Below, one piece after another: positions 19,077 to 27,112 of a stretch of 64,000 nucleotides of DNA (the first letter of the stretch is position 1; the number at the start of each line of letters is the position of its first letter). This stretch comes from Lachnospiraceae bacterium V9D3004 (GTDB lineage Bacteria > Bacillota > Clostridia > Lachnospirales > Lachnospiraceae). The position numbers and the translations under genes were made by a program. The DNA lies in assembly GCA_000621985.1 (NCBI GenBank), contig JHWW01000001.1, positions 248,001-312,000 of the forward strand. The letters run 5' to 3'. The notes under the pieces are model-generated. The model had not been told where the DNA came from. It searched no databases and saw only the letters and a program-made list of their open reading frames with translations.

Positions 19077-19418
19077 GTGGCAAATAATATTGCAGCCGCC
19101 AAAATGATGGCGTATGATGATTCGTTTTTATATAAATGCTCGTTATATGATAACCTCCCGTATGTACGTACATATGAGAGGTGTAACGAGACGACGGTAT
19201 GTCTGTTCAGCGGCAATGTTATCAAGAACATGTGTTATAACATAGCAGAGCCTGTCGAGATAAGCAACCGTGATGATGAATTCCGTTATGTTCTTGAAAA
19301 TATGAGGCTTGAGGCTTCCGTAGCCGTCGAATCCGATTATGAGGAATCGGAAGACCCGGACGATAATGATGAGATCGTCCAGGGGCTTATGTCCGAATAT
19401 GTGGAAGAAGATGAGTGA
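19077..19418 (+). CDS. Small acidic protein of unknown function
   Basis: 113 residues from GTG 19077 (CGGAG upstream). Begins MANNIAAAKMMAYDDSFLYK, has a middle part with several Cys and Tyr (CNETTVCLFSGNVIKNMCYN) and a strongly acidic C-terminus (DYEESEDPDDNDEIVQG). No signal peptide or membrane helix. I do not recognise it. The promoter upstream and the RBS support a real gene. Its stop codon ends one base before the stop of tex on the other strand, so the two transcripts must overlap at their 3' ends. Confidence 0.7.
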   Translation: MANNIAAAKMMAYDDSFLYKCSLYDNLPYVRTYERCNETTVCLFSGNVIKNMCYNIAEPVEISNRDDEFRYVLENMRLEASVAVESDYEESEDPDDNDEIVQGLMSEYVEEDE

Positions 19419-21557
19419 TCAGAGTATCATACTGAGACTGATCCTTTTCTTTTGAAGGTCGACACCCAGAACTTTGACTTCGACGATATCGCCGACGCTT
19501 ACAACTTCAAGTGGGTGCTTGACGAACTTTTTGTCTGTGAGTTTGGATATATGGACGAGTCCGTCCTGATGAACTCCTATATCAACAAATGCTCCGAAAT
19601 CGATAACGTTTCGTACAGTTCCTTTAAGTATCATTCCTTCGGTAAGATCTTTCATTTCGAGAATGTCATTTCTGAGAACAGGTTTTGGCATCTCATCTCT
19701 CGGGTCGCGTCCCGGTTTTTCAAGTTCCTTAAGAATATCCGCAAGAGTCTCTTTGCCGATTCCGAGAGCTTCGGCTGTGGCGGATCTGTCCGTTACTTTT
19801 TTTGTTATTCCCTTGATGCCGCCTGCCAGATCATTTATATCGCAACCAAGACTTTGAAGGAGTTTTTCGGCAGCGGAATAAGACTCAGGATGAACGCTTG
19901 TTGAATCAAGCGGATTCTTACCGCCCGTGATCCTTAAGAAGCCGGCGCACTGTTCATATGCTTTTGGACCGAGCTTTGCAACTTTGAGCAATTCTTTTCT
20001 GTCCGAGAATCTTCCGTTATCTTCACGATAGATAACGATATTTTTTGCAATGGTCTTTGATATTCCGGATATATATTCAAGAAGCGGAGCGGAAGCGGTA
20101 TTAACATCAACGCCTACGCTGTTAACGCAATCTTCGACAACTCCTGTAAGTGCTTCGGATAATTTCTTCTGGTTCATGTCATGCTGATACTGACCTACGC
20201 CGATCGACTTCGGATCGATCTTTACAAGTTCGGCAAGAGGATCCTGAACACGCCTTGCGATCGAAGCGGAACTTCTCTGTCCAACGTCAAAATTAGGGAA
20301 TTCTTCCGTTGCAAGTTTACTAGCGGAATAAACGGAGGCGCCGGCTTCATTGGTGATGATATATGACACTCCGGGGTGGTCTTTAAGAATGTCAACGACG
20401 ATCTGTTCGGATTCTCTTGAAGCAGTTCCGTTACCTATTGATATAAGAGTGATGCCGAACTTTTTGATCATTGCCGACACGGTCTTTTTTGTTTCTTCGA
20501 TCTTATTCTGTGGTTGAGTGGGATACACAACTGTTGTGTACAGAACTTTTCCCGTCTCATCGACAACCGCAAGTTTGCAGCCGGTACGGAATGCAGGATC
20601 CCATCCGAGTACGACCTGCCCTGCGATCGGAGGCTGCATGAGAAGCTGCTTAAGATTCTTTCCGAATACGCTTATTGCGCCGTCTTCGGCAGTCTGTGTA
20701 AGTTCATTGCGGATATCGCGTTCGATCGAAGGCGCGATAAGTCTGTCATAACTGTCTTTTATTGTCAATTTTAGTAAATTATTGGTATGTGGATTGTCCT
20801 TTGTGATAACATTTCTCTCCAGATAGGATATGATGGAATCTTCCGGAGCATCGATCTTTACCGTGAGGAATTTTTCTTTTTCGCCTCTGTTTATGGCTAG
20901 GATCTTGTAACCGTTTATCTTCGAAGCCGCCTCGTTAAAGTCATAATAATTCTCGTATACCGACTGTGCTTCGGGATCCTTTGCGGAAGATATTACCGTT
21001 CCGTGATCCATTGTGAGCTTTCTTATGACGGTTCTGTAATCCGCATTGTCCGATATGAACTCCGCAATAATATCACATGCGCCGCTAATGGCATCCTCTG
21101 TCGTAAGGACTTCTTTTTCTTCGGACAGATAGGCTTTTGCCTCTTCTTCTATCGGAGTATCCGTAAGCTGCAGCAGAATGATATTTGCCAGGCCGTCAAG
21201 ACCTTTTGCTTTTGCGACAGTAGCTCTTGTCTTTTTCTTTGGTCTGTACGGTCTGTACAGGTCATCAACCGCAACCTGGGTCTTTGCTTCCATTATCTTT
21301 TGGCGAAGTTCCTCTGTAAGGAGGCCCTGTTCCTCTATTGAAGCGATAACCTGTTCTTTCTTCTCGGCAAGAGTTCTCAGATACGTCAGCCTGTCATTAA
21401 AATTTCTCAGCTGTTCGTCATTAAGCGAACCGTGCTTTTCCTTTCTGTATCTTGCAATAAAAGGAATTGTATTACCTTCGTCTATCAGTTCTATGACAGC
21501 TTCTGCCTGCCATAATTCAATCCCTAATTCTTCGCTTATGATCGATGCAATATTCAT
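19419..21557 (-). CDS. tex: Tex, S1-domain RNA-binding transcription accessory protein
   Basis: 712 residues, normal length. The N-terminal helical region starts MNIASIISEELGIELWQAEA and contains FIARYRKEKHGSLNDEQLR, the YqgF/RNase H-like domain has LGWDPAFRTGCKLAVVDETG, then helix-hairpin-helix repeats (ASAPLLEYISGISKTIAKNI) and a C-terminal S1 domain (GTVRNVIDFGAFVDIGVHQD, about 645-712). Tex binds nucleic acids and is linked to transcription and, in some species, toxin expression; its biochemical role is not settled. ATG 21557 has GGGAG upstream, and it has its own promoter at 21637-21665. Confidence 0.95.
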   Translation of the reverse strand: MNIASIISEELGIELWQAEAVIELIDEGNTIPFIARYRKEKHGSLNDEQLRNFNDRLTYLRTLAEKKEQVIASIEEQGLLTEELRQKIMEAKTQVAVDDLYRPYRPKKKTRATVAKAKGLDGLANIILLQLTDTPIEEEAKAYLSEEKEVLTTEDAISGACDIIAEFISDNADYRTVIRKLTMDHGTVISSAKDPEAQSVYENYYDFNEAASKINGYKILAINRGEKEKFLTVKIDAPEDSIISYLERNVITKDNPHTNNLLKLTIKDSYDRLIAPSIERDIRNELTQTAEDGAISVFGKNLKQLLMQPPIAGQVVLGWDPAFRTGCKLAVVDETGKVLYTTVVYPTQPQNKIEETKKTVSAMIKKFGITLISIGNGTASRESEQIVVDILKDHPGVSYIITNEAGASVYSASKLATEEFPNFDVGQRSSASIARRVQDPLAELVKIDPKSIGVGQYQHDMNQKKLSEALTGVVEDCVNSVGVDVNTASAPLLEYISGISKTIAKNIVIYREDNGRFSDRKELLKVAKLGPKAYEQCAGFLRITGGKNPLDSTSVHPESYSAAEKLLQSLGCDINDLAGGIKGITKKVTDRSATAEALGIGKETLADILKELEKPGRDPRDEMPKPVLRNDILEMKDLTEGMILKGTVRNVIDFGAFVDIGVHQDGLVHISKLTDKKFVKHPLEVVSVGDIVEVKVLGVDLQKKRISLSMIL

Positions 21558-21597
21558 AATAATTCACGTCTCCCGTATATAATTTAGTATCTGCCAC

Positions 21598-21611
21598 ACA
21601 CCCCGGGGTGT
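21598..21611. promoter_or_regulatory. 14-bp perfect palindrome in tex leader
   Basis: ACACCCCGGGGTGT lies about 20 bases downstream of the predicted tex start site and 41 bases before its ATG. It could be an operator, or a short hairpin in the leader RNA. Confidence 0.45.
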
Positions 21612-21636
21612 TGAACAGTTATTTTTTTCCTCTGAT

Positions 21637-21665
21637 AGTATAAATAATCTCTCTGTCAAAGTCAA
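21637..21665 (-). promoter_or_regulatory. Sigma-A promoter for tex
   Basis: On the minus strand TTGACT (21665-21660), 17-bp spacer, TATACT (21642-21637). It is divergent from the promoter at 21743-21771. Confidence 0.7.
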
Positions 21666-21742
21666 TTGATATCATTAAGCAGAACATTTTTGTTTAACGG
21701 GAAATGAAACACAATTTACTGTTAAATGAAAAAGAGTTTTAC

Positions 21743-21771
21743 TTGACATAAAATTAACATATTGCTATAGT
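21743..21771 (+). promoter_or_regulatory. Sigma-A promoter for L,D-transpeptidase gene
   Basis: TTGACA (21743-21748), 17-bp spacer, TATAGT (21766-21771), 63 bases upstream of the start codon. Confidence 0.75.
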
Positions 21772-21834
21772 AATGATTTAAGCGAGAAAGACAAAGGAAT
21801 AATGATATAGTAGAAAAAAGAAAGGACATTATTT

Positions 21835-23343
21835 ATGAAGAAAGAATCACACGTATTCGCATGGATTCTGCTGATGATGGTTATTACCGTGACTGCTGTT
21901 ATCGGTAATGGTTCAAAAGCCGAAGCTGCCAGCACCTATTACATAAAGATCAACAAACAGCAGAATTGTGTAACTGTTTACAAGATGGGAGACAACGGAA
22001 AATACGAACCGTACAAAGCAATGGCATGCTCCGCCGGATGGGCAACCCCACTCGGACGTTTTTCGGTAAGGGATAAGATCCGTTGGCATGAGCTTGACGG
22101 TCCGGTATACGGACAGTACTGTTCACGTATTACAACACATATCCTGTTCCACTCGGTATGGTATTATGTGAACGGCAATCCTGCAACTTTATCAAATTAT
22201 CAGTATAACAAGCTTGGATCCACAGCGTCACACGGATGTGTAAGGCTGTGTGTTGCCGACTCAAAATGGATATATGACAACTGCCCGATGGGTACTCCGA
22301 TAGAGATATACAATTCATCCAATCCCGGACCTCTCGGTAAGCCGGAGGCGATCAAGCTTCCCGATGGAAGAGGATGGGATCCCACGGATGTGACTAATCC
22401 GAACAATCCCTATAACAAGAAAAAACCGGTGATCAAGCTCAAGAAAGGTAATCCTAAGAGAGTGGATCTGCCGTATGCATCCGAGTTCGATGTAAAAGGC
22501 GCCGTAACAGCCAAGAATACTACCGGATTCGATTGTACCGCAAAAGTAAAATATAAGATAGAATATAAGCTTAAAGGCGAACCTACATATAAGAAAGTAA
22601 AGAAGATCAATACCCGTAAAGTAGGTAATTACAAGGTTACATATTCTGTTACCGATGAGATCGGACGTAAGGCGACTCTTAAGGTTATATACAAAGTCAA
22701 TACCAAGGTGAAGATGACTTCATTTACGATCAATAAGAAAGAAAAGACACTGTATCTCGGAGGAAGTGAATCGGACGCTACATTAAAGCTCAAATTAAAA
22801 TCATGCAAACCGTCCAAGGCATCGATCAAGGCACTAGAATATTTCTCAGAGAACAGTAACATTGCAACTGTCGACAGCGAAGGAAAAGTTAAGGCTGTAG
22901 CTCCCGGAACCACAAGGATATGCGCTCTTGCAAAAGACGGTTCGGGGCTTAAGGAGTATTGCAACATAACGGTTAAGAAATATGCTTCATCCGTAAGTGC
23001 AACGGTTTCCAACGCAAACCTTAAGATCGGTGAGACCGTTAAGATCACAACGGCACTTGTGCCTTCCAATGCAACCGGTAATAATGTAAAATATTCATAT
23101 GCTTCATCCAATGCCAATATAGCGGTTGTGGATACGAGCGGAAGGATAACGGCTGTTGCACAGGGAACGGCAGAGATAACAGTATCCGTAAAGGGGGCTG
23201 CAAAGAACAAGACACTTACATCTAAGATCACGATAAATGTTACGGAGAATGTGCTTCCTGCACCATCCGTATCACCTGTACCGACTGTAGCACCGACAGC
23301 TCCTCCGGGAGACGTATCGACATCAGCGGTTGTAATACAGTAA
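21835..23343 (+). CDS. Secreted L,D-transpeptidase with Ig-like domains
   Basis: 502 residues. Signal peptide (helix FAWILLMMVITVTAVIG, then a likely cut after AEAA). The YkuD domain follows at about 36-160 with the catalytic motif GSTASHGCVRL (Cys at about 134) and an upstream HILFHSVWYY. This enzyme class forms 3-3 cross-links in peptidoglycan or attaches proteins to it. The rest is wall-facing: a bacterial Ig-like fold around 230-290, Big2 domains at about 300-380 (ENSNIATVDSEGKVKAVAPG) and 385-470 (SSNANIAVVDTSGRITAVAQ), and a short Pro/Thr tail. Catalytic domain first and Ig domains last is a clostridial layout. It has its own promoter. Confidence 0.92.
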   Translation: MKKESHVFAWILLMMVITVTAVIGNGSKAEAASTYYIKINKQQNCVTVYKMGDNGKYEPYKAMACSAGWATPLGRFSVRDKIRWHELDGPVYGQYCSRITTHILFHSVWYYVNGNPATLSNYQYNKLGSTASHGCVRLCVADSKWIYDNCPMGTPIEIYNSSNPGPLGKPEAIKLPDGRGWDPTDVTNPNNPYNKKKPVIKLKKGNPKRVDLPYASEFDVKGAVTAKNTTGFDCTAKVKYKIEYKLKGEPTYKKVKKINTRKVGNYKVTYSVTDEIGRKATLKVIYKVNTKVKMTSFTINKKEKTLYLGGSESDATLKLKLKSCKPSKASIKALEYFSENSNIATVDSEGKVKAVAPGTTRICALAKDGSGLKEYCNITVKKYASSVSATVSNANLKIGETVKITTALVPSNATGNNVKYSYASSNANIAVVDTSGRITAVAQGTAEITVSVKGAAKNKTLTSKITINVTENVLPAPSVSPVPTVAPTAPPGDVSTSAVVIQ

Positions 23344-23455
23344 TTGTTAATAACATGTTTTCAAACAATGTGATATGTTTGCGTGAAAAGCCTGCTCATG
23401 CGGGCGGGCAGAGATGCTCAATAATAATAAAAATTTTATGAGAAGGAGAAGAGTT

Positions 23456-25870
23456 ATGTCTGTAGCGTATAACCACAAAGAAATTGAACAGAAATGGCGT
23501 AAAAACTGGGAGATCAATCCGGTTAATGTTGATGACGGCAAAAAGCCGAAGTACTATTGCCTTGATATGTTCCCGTATCCTTCGGGAAGCGGACTTCATG
23601 TAGGACATTGGAGAGGCTATGTAATATCTGACGTATGGAGCAGATATAAGATGCTTAACGGCTATCATCTTATTCATCCGATGGGATGGGATGCATTCGG
23701 ACTTCCTGCTGAGAATTACGCTATCAAGATGGGGGTTCATCCCAAGAAATCAACAGCTGAGAACGTAAGTAATATCAAGAGACAGATAAATGAGATCTCG
23801 GCTATATACGACTGGGATATGGAAGTTAATACCACGGATCCGGAATTCTATAAATGGACACAGTGGATATTCGTTAAGATGTTCAAGGAAGGACTTGCAT
23901 ATGAAAAAGAGATGCCTATCAACTGGTGTCCTTCATGTAAGACCGGACTTGCAAATGAAGAAGTGGTTAACGGTTGTTGCGAGCGATGCGGTGCCGAAGT
24001 AACCAAAAAGAATCTTAAGCAGTGGATGCTTAAGATCACAAAATATGCCGACAGACTTCTCGAAGACCTTGATAAGCTTGACTGGCCGGAGAAAGTTAAG
24101 AAGATGCAGACAGACTGGATCGGAAGAAGCTACGGCGCGGAAGTTGAATTCAAAGTTGACGGCAGAGATGATGCCATAACCGTATATACAACAAGACCGG
24201 ATACTTTATACGGCGCAACATTTATGGTACTTGCACCCGAGCATGAACTTGCAGCCGGACTTGCAACACCGGATAAAAAAGCAGAAGTAGATGATTATAT
24301 ATATAAGACTTCCATGAAGTCATCCGTTGACCGCCTTCAGGACAAGGAAAAGACAGGTGTATTCACGGGAAGTTATGCTATCAATCCTCTCAATAATGAG
24401 AAGATCCCGATCTGGCTGTCGGATTATGTACTTGCCGATTACGGTACGGGAGCGATCATGTGCGTACCTGCTCATGATGACCGAGACTTTGAATTCGCGA
24501 AGAAGTTCGATATACCGATCATTCAGGTTATCGCAAAAGACGGCGTTGAGATCGAGAACATGACCGAAGCCTACACAGAGGCAGCAGGAACAATGATCAA
24601 TTCCGGTGATTGGAACGGAATGGAGTCTTCTGTTCTCAAGAAAGAAGCTCCTATGATGATAGAGAAGATGGGATGCGGACGTAAGACCGTTAACTACAAA
24701 CTTCGTGACTGGGTATTCTCAAGACAGCGTTACTGGGGCGAGCCGATACCGATCGTACACTGTCCTAAGTGCGGATGCGTACCGGTACCCGAAGAGGAGC
24801 TTCCTCTTCTTCTTCCCGAGGTTGAATCTTATCAGCCTACCGGAACGGGTGAATCACCTCTTGCGGATATCGAAGAGTGGGTCAACACCACATGTCCATG
24901 CTGCGGTGCTCCGTCCAAACGTGAGACCAATACCATGCCTCAGTGGGCAGGTTCTTCATGGTATTTCTTGAGATATGTTGATAATAAAAATGACAAGGAG
25001 CTTGTATCAAAAGAGCGTGCTTCCAAATATCTTCCTGTAGATATGTATATCGGAGGAGTAGAGCATGCAGTGCTTCACCTTCTGTATTCAAGATTCTACA
25101 CCAAGTTCCTATATGATATAGGAGTAGTAGATTTTGACGAGCCGTTCAAGAAGCTGTTCAATCAGGGTATGATCGGTAAGAACGGAGCCAAGATGAGCAA
25201 GTCAAAGGGCAATGTGGTATCACCTGACGAACTTGTTAACGATTACGGCTGCGATGCCCTGAGATTATACGAATTATTCGTTGGACCGCCGGAACTTGAT
25301 TCCGAGTGGGATGACAGAGGTATAGACGGTGTGTACAGATTCCTTAACAGGTTCTGGAAACTTGCCATGGATAACCTTGATTCCGGCATGGAGCCTTCCG
25401 AGGAATCCGTAAGGACTAAGCATAAGCTCATCAAAGACATTACGACACGTCTTGATGCTTTCAGTCTTAATACAGTTGTCAGCGGTTTCATGGAATATAA
25501 CAACAGGATGTATGATATCGCAAGAAAGCAGGGCGGTATAGACAGAGATATCATTGAGACTATGACAATACTTCTTGCACCGTTTACTCCGCATATCGCT
25601 TCTGAGATATGGGAGGTTGCAGGCCATAAGGGAAGTATATTTGATGAGACATGGCCGGAATATGACGAGAGCAAGATGAAGGAAGACAGCATCGAGATAG
25701 CTATTCAGGTTAACGGCAAGATGAGAGGAACGGTAAGCGTTCCGCGCGAAGCATCAAAAGAGGAAGTACTTGCAGCAGCCAAAGAAAAAGTCGCACACAG
25801 ACTTACCGGAGATATCGTTAAAGAGATATATGTACCGGGCAAGATCGTGAATATAGTTATCAAGCAGTAA
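23456..25870 (+). CDS. leuS: Leucyl-tRNA synthetase
   Basis: 804 residues from ATG 23456, which has AGAAGGAG upstream; an upstream in-frame ATG (23414) lacks one. It charges tRNA-Leu with leucine. The HIGH-type motif is in PSGSGLHVGHWRGY (about residue 40), the zinc-binding Cys in WCPSCKTGLANEEV and CCERCG, an editing domain in the middle (TTRPDTLYGATFMVL), and KMSKS in GAKMSKSKGNVVSP (about 580). A C-terminal domain is present and length is normal. I saw no T-box leader in the 112-base gap upstream, only a short hairpin at 23391-23406. Confidence 0.98.
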   Translation: MSVAYNHKEIEQKWRKNWEINPVNVDDGKKPKYYCLDMFPYPSGSGLHVGHWRGYVISDVWSRYKMLNGYHLIHPMGWDAFGLPAENYAIKMGVHPKKSTAENVSNIKRQINEISAIYDWDMEVNTTDPEFYKWTQWIFVKMFKEGLAYEKEMPINWCPSCKTGLANEEVVNGCCERCGAEVTKKNLKQWMLKITKYADRLLEDLDKLDWPEKVKKMQTDWIGRSYGAEVEFKVDGRDDAITVYTTRPDTLYGATFMVLAPEHELAAGLATPDKKAEVDDYIYKTSMKSSVDRLQDKEKTGVFTGSYAINPLNNEKIPIWLSDYVLADYGTGAIMCVPAHDDRDFEFAKKFDIPIIQVIAKDGVEIENMTEAYTEAAGTMINSGDWNGMESSVLKKEAPMMIEKMGCGRKTVNYKLRDWVFSRQRYWGEPIPIVHCPKCGCVPVPEEELPLLLPEVESYQPTGTGESPLADIEEWVNTTCPCCGAPSKRETNTMPQWAGSSWYFLRYVDNKNDKELVSKERASKYLPVDMYIGGVEHAVLHLLYSRFYTKFLYDIGVVDFDEPFKKLFNQGMIGKNGAKMSKSKGNVVSPDELVNDYGCDALRLYELFVGPPELDSEWDDRGIDGVYRFLNRFWKLAMDNLDSGMEPSEESVRTKHKLIKDITTRLDAFSLNTVVSGFMEYNNRMYDIARKQGGIDRDIIETMTILLAPFTPHIASEIWEVAGHKGSIFDETWPEYDESKMKEDSIEIAIQVNGKMRGTVSVPREASKEEVLAAAKEKVAHRLTGDIVKEIYVPGKIVNIVIKQ

Positions 25871-25987
25871 ATCATTGATCGATTATCCGATATGATTTGG
25901 GTTTTATCGGTACATGCTATATGACGTACAGATCATAACGCAAAATATAACTCAATATGTAACAAAATATGTAATGCAATAAAAATT

Positions 25988-26025
25988 GCGGTCACGCTCT
26001 GATTTGCGTGGCCGTAATTTTTTTG
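25988..26025 (+). terminator. Rho-independent terminator of leuS
   Basis: GCGGTCACGC and GCGTGGCCGT pair with one wobble around a short loop, followed by AATTTTTTT. As at 12801, the T-tract merges into the hairpin element that follows. Confidence 0.8.
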
Positions 26026-26112
26026 TAGCATAGGAAATTGCGATGCATTTCCTATGCTACAAAAAACGCTCCGCTAAGGATGCGTACTCGCGCGCAAGGA
26101 AAATGTTGCCTG
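26019..26112 (+). repeat. Dispersed hairpin element, copy 2
   Basis: 20-bp perfect arms (26019-26038 and 26047-26066) around an 8-nt loop, then the same tail CGCTCCGCTAAGGATGCGTA and CTCGCGCGC, and AAGGAAAATGTTGCCT. Compared with copy 1 the arm reads TAGCATAGG where copy 1 has TTTCATAGG, and the opposite arm has changed to match, so pairing is kept. The remaining gap to the next gene is unremarkable. Confidence 0.85.
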
Positions 26113-26185
26113 TATCTGCTGTGCTTGCATGAACACACATAATAGGGTATCATTTACAATTAGAGATAATGACAGGAGGGGTTGT

Positions 26186-27112
26186 ATGCTTAATCATGAA
26201 GTTATAGAAGAGATGTACAGAGTCAGGAATAAATATAACAGAACTTTCAAAGCAAGCACATATATGGATGCGGCGGAAGGTTTTTGTGCAAAATATATGG
26301 ACTTCTTTCAGGATATGAATGATCAGATCGAGTCTGCCGAGCTTAAGTATGAGAGAGAAAAGAACAACGGTATCGGTGTGACAGGCGGCGAACAGGAGAA
26401 GCCAGAGAAGATATCGTGGGACAAAGAGAAAGAAGAACCCGAAAAGGCGGTGCCGGCACCTGTAAAAGAAAAGATAGGTGAACTGGCCGATGAATTCGTG
26501 TACATCATGGCGGAACTTGTCAGGCATAAAGGAAAACGTGTCACTTCGGATGACGATGAGAATGTATCGTATAAGATTGATAAACCCGAAGGAAAAGATC
26601 CGTCTCCGAGAGATATGCTCGATATCAACATGTTTCTTGTAATGTTCGTATTCCCGTGCATAATTGAGACAAAGCGCAAATATTGTAAGGAGCTTGCCGA
26701 AGCGATGGTTGCCGGATGGAACGGAGCATTTCACAAGAACAAAGTCGATTATTCCGACTTCGCTACGATTAACAGCGGATTCAGACGCAAATTCTGTTAC
26801 ATCACGACTGCGGTGTGTGATGAGATGGGATATGACGACGATTGTGAAGAACTTATGCTGTTAAGACGTTTTAGGGATGCATATATGATGTTTATTGACG
26901 GCGGAAAAGAGATGATCGACCGGTATTATGAAGAAGCACCCGCGATAGTTGAGAGTATCAATACAAGGACGGATTCTTCCGAGATATACCGTATGTTATA
27001 CCGCAGATATATCAATCCCTGCGTAAACATGATCAGGGAAGGTGAACTTGAGGAATGTCTGGAACATTATAAGAGCATGGTTTGTGAATTGGGAGCTGAT
27101 ATCAGATGTTAA
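26186..27112 (+). CDS. CFI-box-CTERM protein of unknown function
   Basis: 308 residues from ATG 26186 (AGGAGG upstream). The N-terminal 60 residues are helical and polar, followed by a charged Glu/Lys/Pro linker (about 65-100), a helical middle and the C-terminal motif FCYITTAVCDEMGYDDDCEE (about 218-237) continuing LMLLRRFRDAYM and YYEEAPAIVESI. This is the CFI-box C-terminal module, with two conserved Cys in CYITTAVC and a third later; its role is not known to me. The stop overlaps the ATG of the response regulator gene by 7 bases, so the two are translationally coupled, which suggests a shared role. Confidence 0.8.
   Translation: MLNHEVIEEMYRVRNKYNRTFKASTYMDAAEGFCAKYMDFFQDMNDQIESAELKYEREKNNGIGVTGGEQEKPEKISWDKEKEEPEKAVPAPVKEKIGELADEFVYIMAELVRHKGKRVTSDDDENVSYKIDKPEGKDPSPRDMLDINMFLVMFVFPCIIETKRKYCKELAEAMVAGWNGAFHKNKVDYSDFATINSGFRRKFCYITTAVCDEMGYDDDCEELMLLRRFRDAYMMFIDGGKEMIDRYYEEAPAIVESINTRTDSSEIYRMLYRRYINPCVNMIREGELEECLEHYKSMVCELGADIRC

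Noticed and set aside
23344-23455. T-box leader for leuS
   Set aside because: The gap is too short and no T-box sequence or specifier stem is visible.
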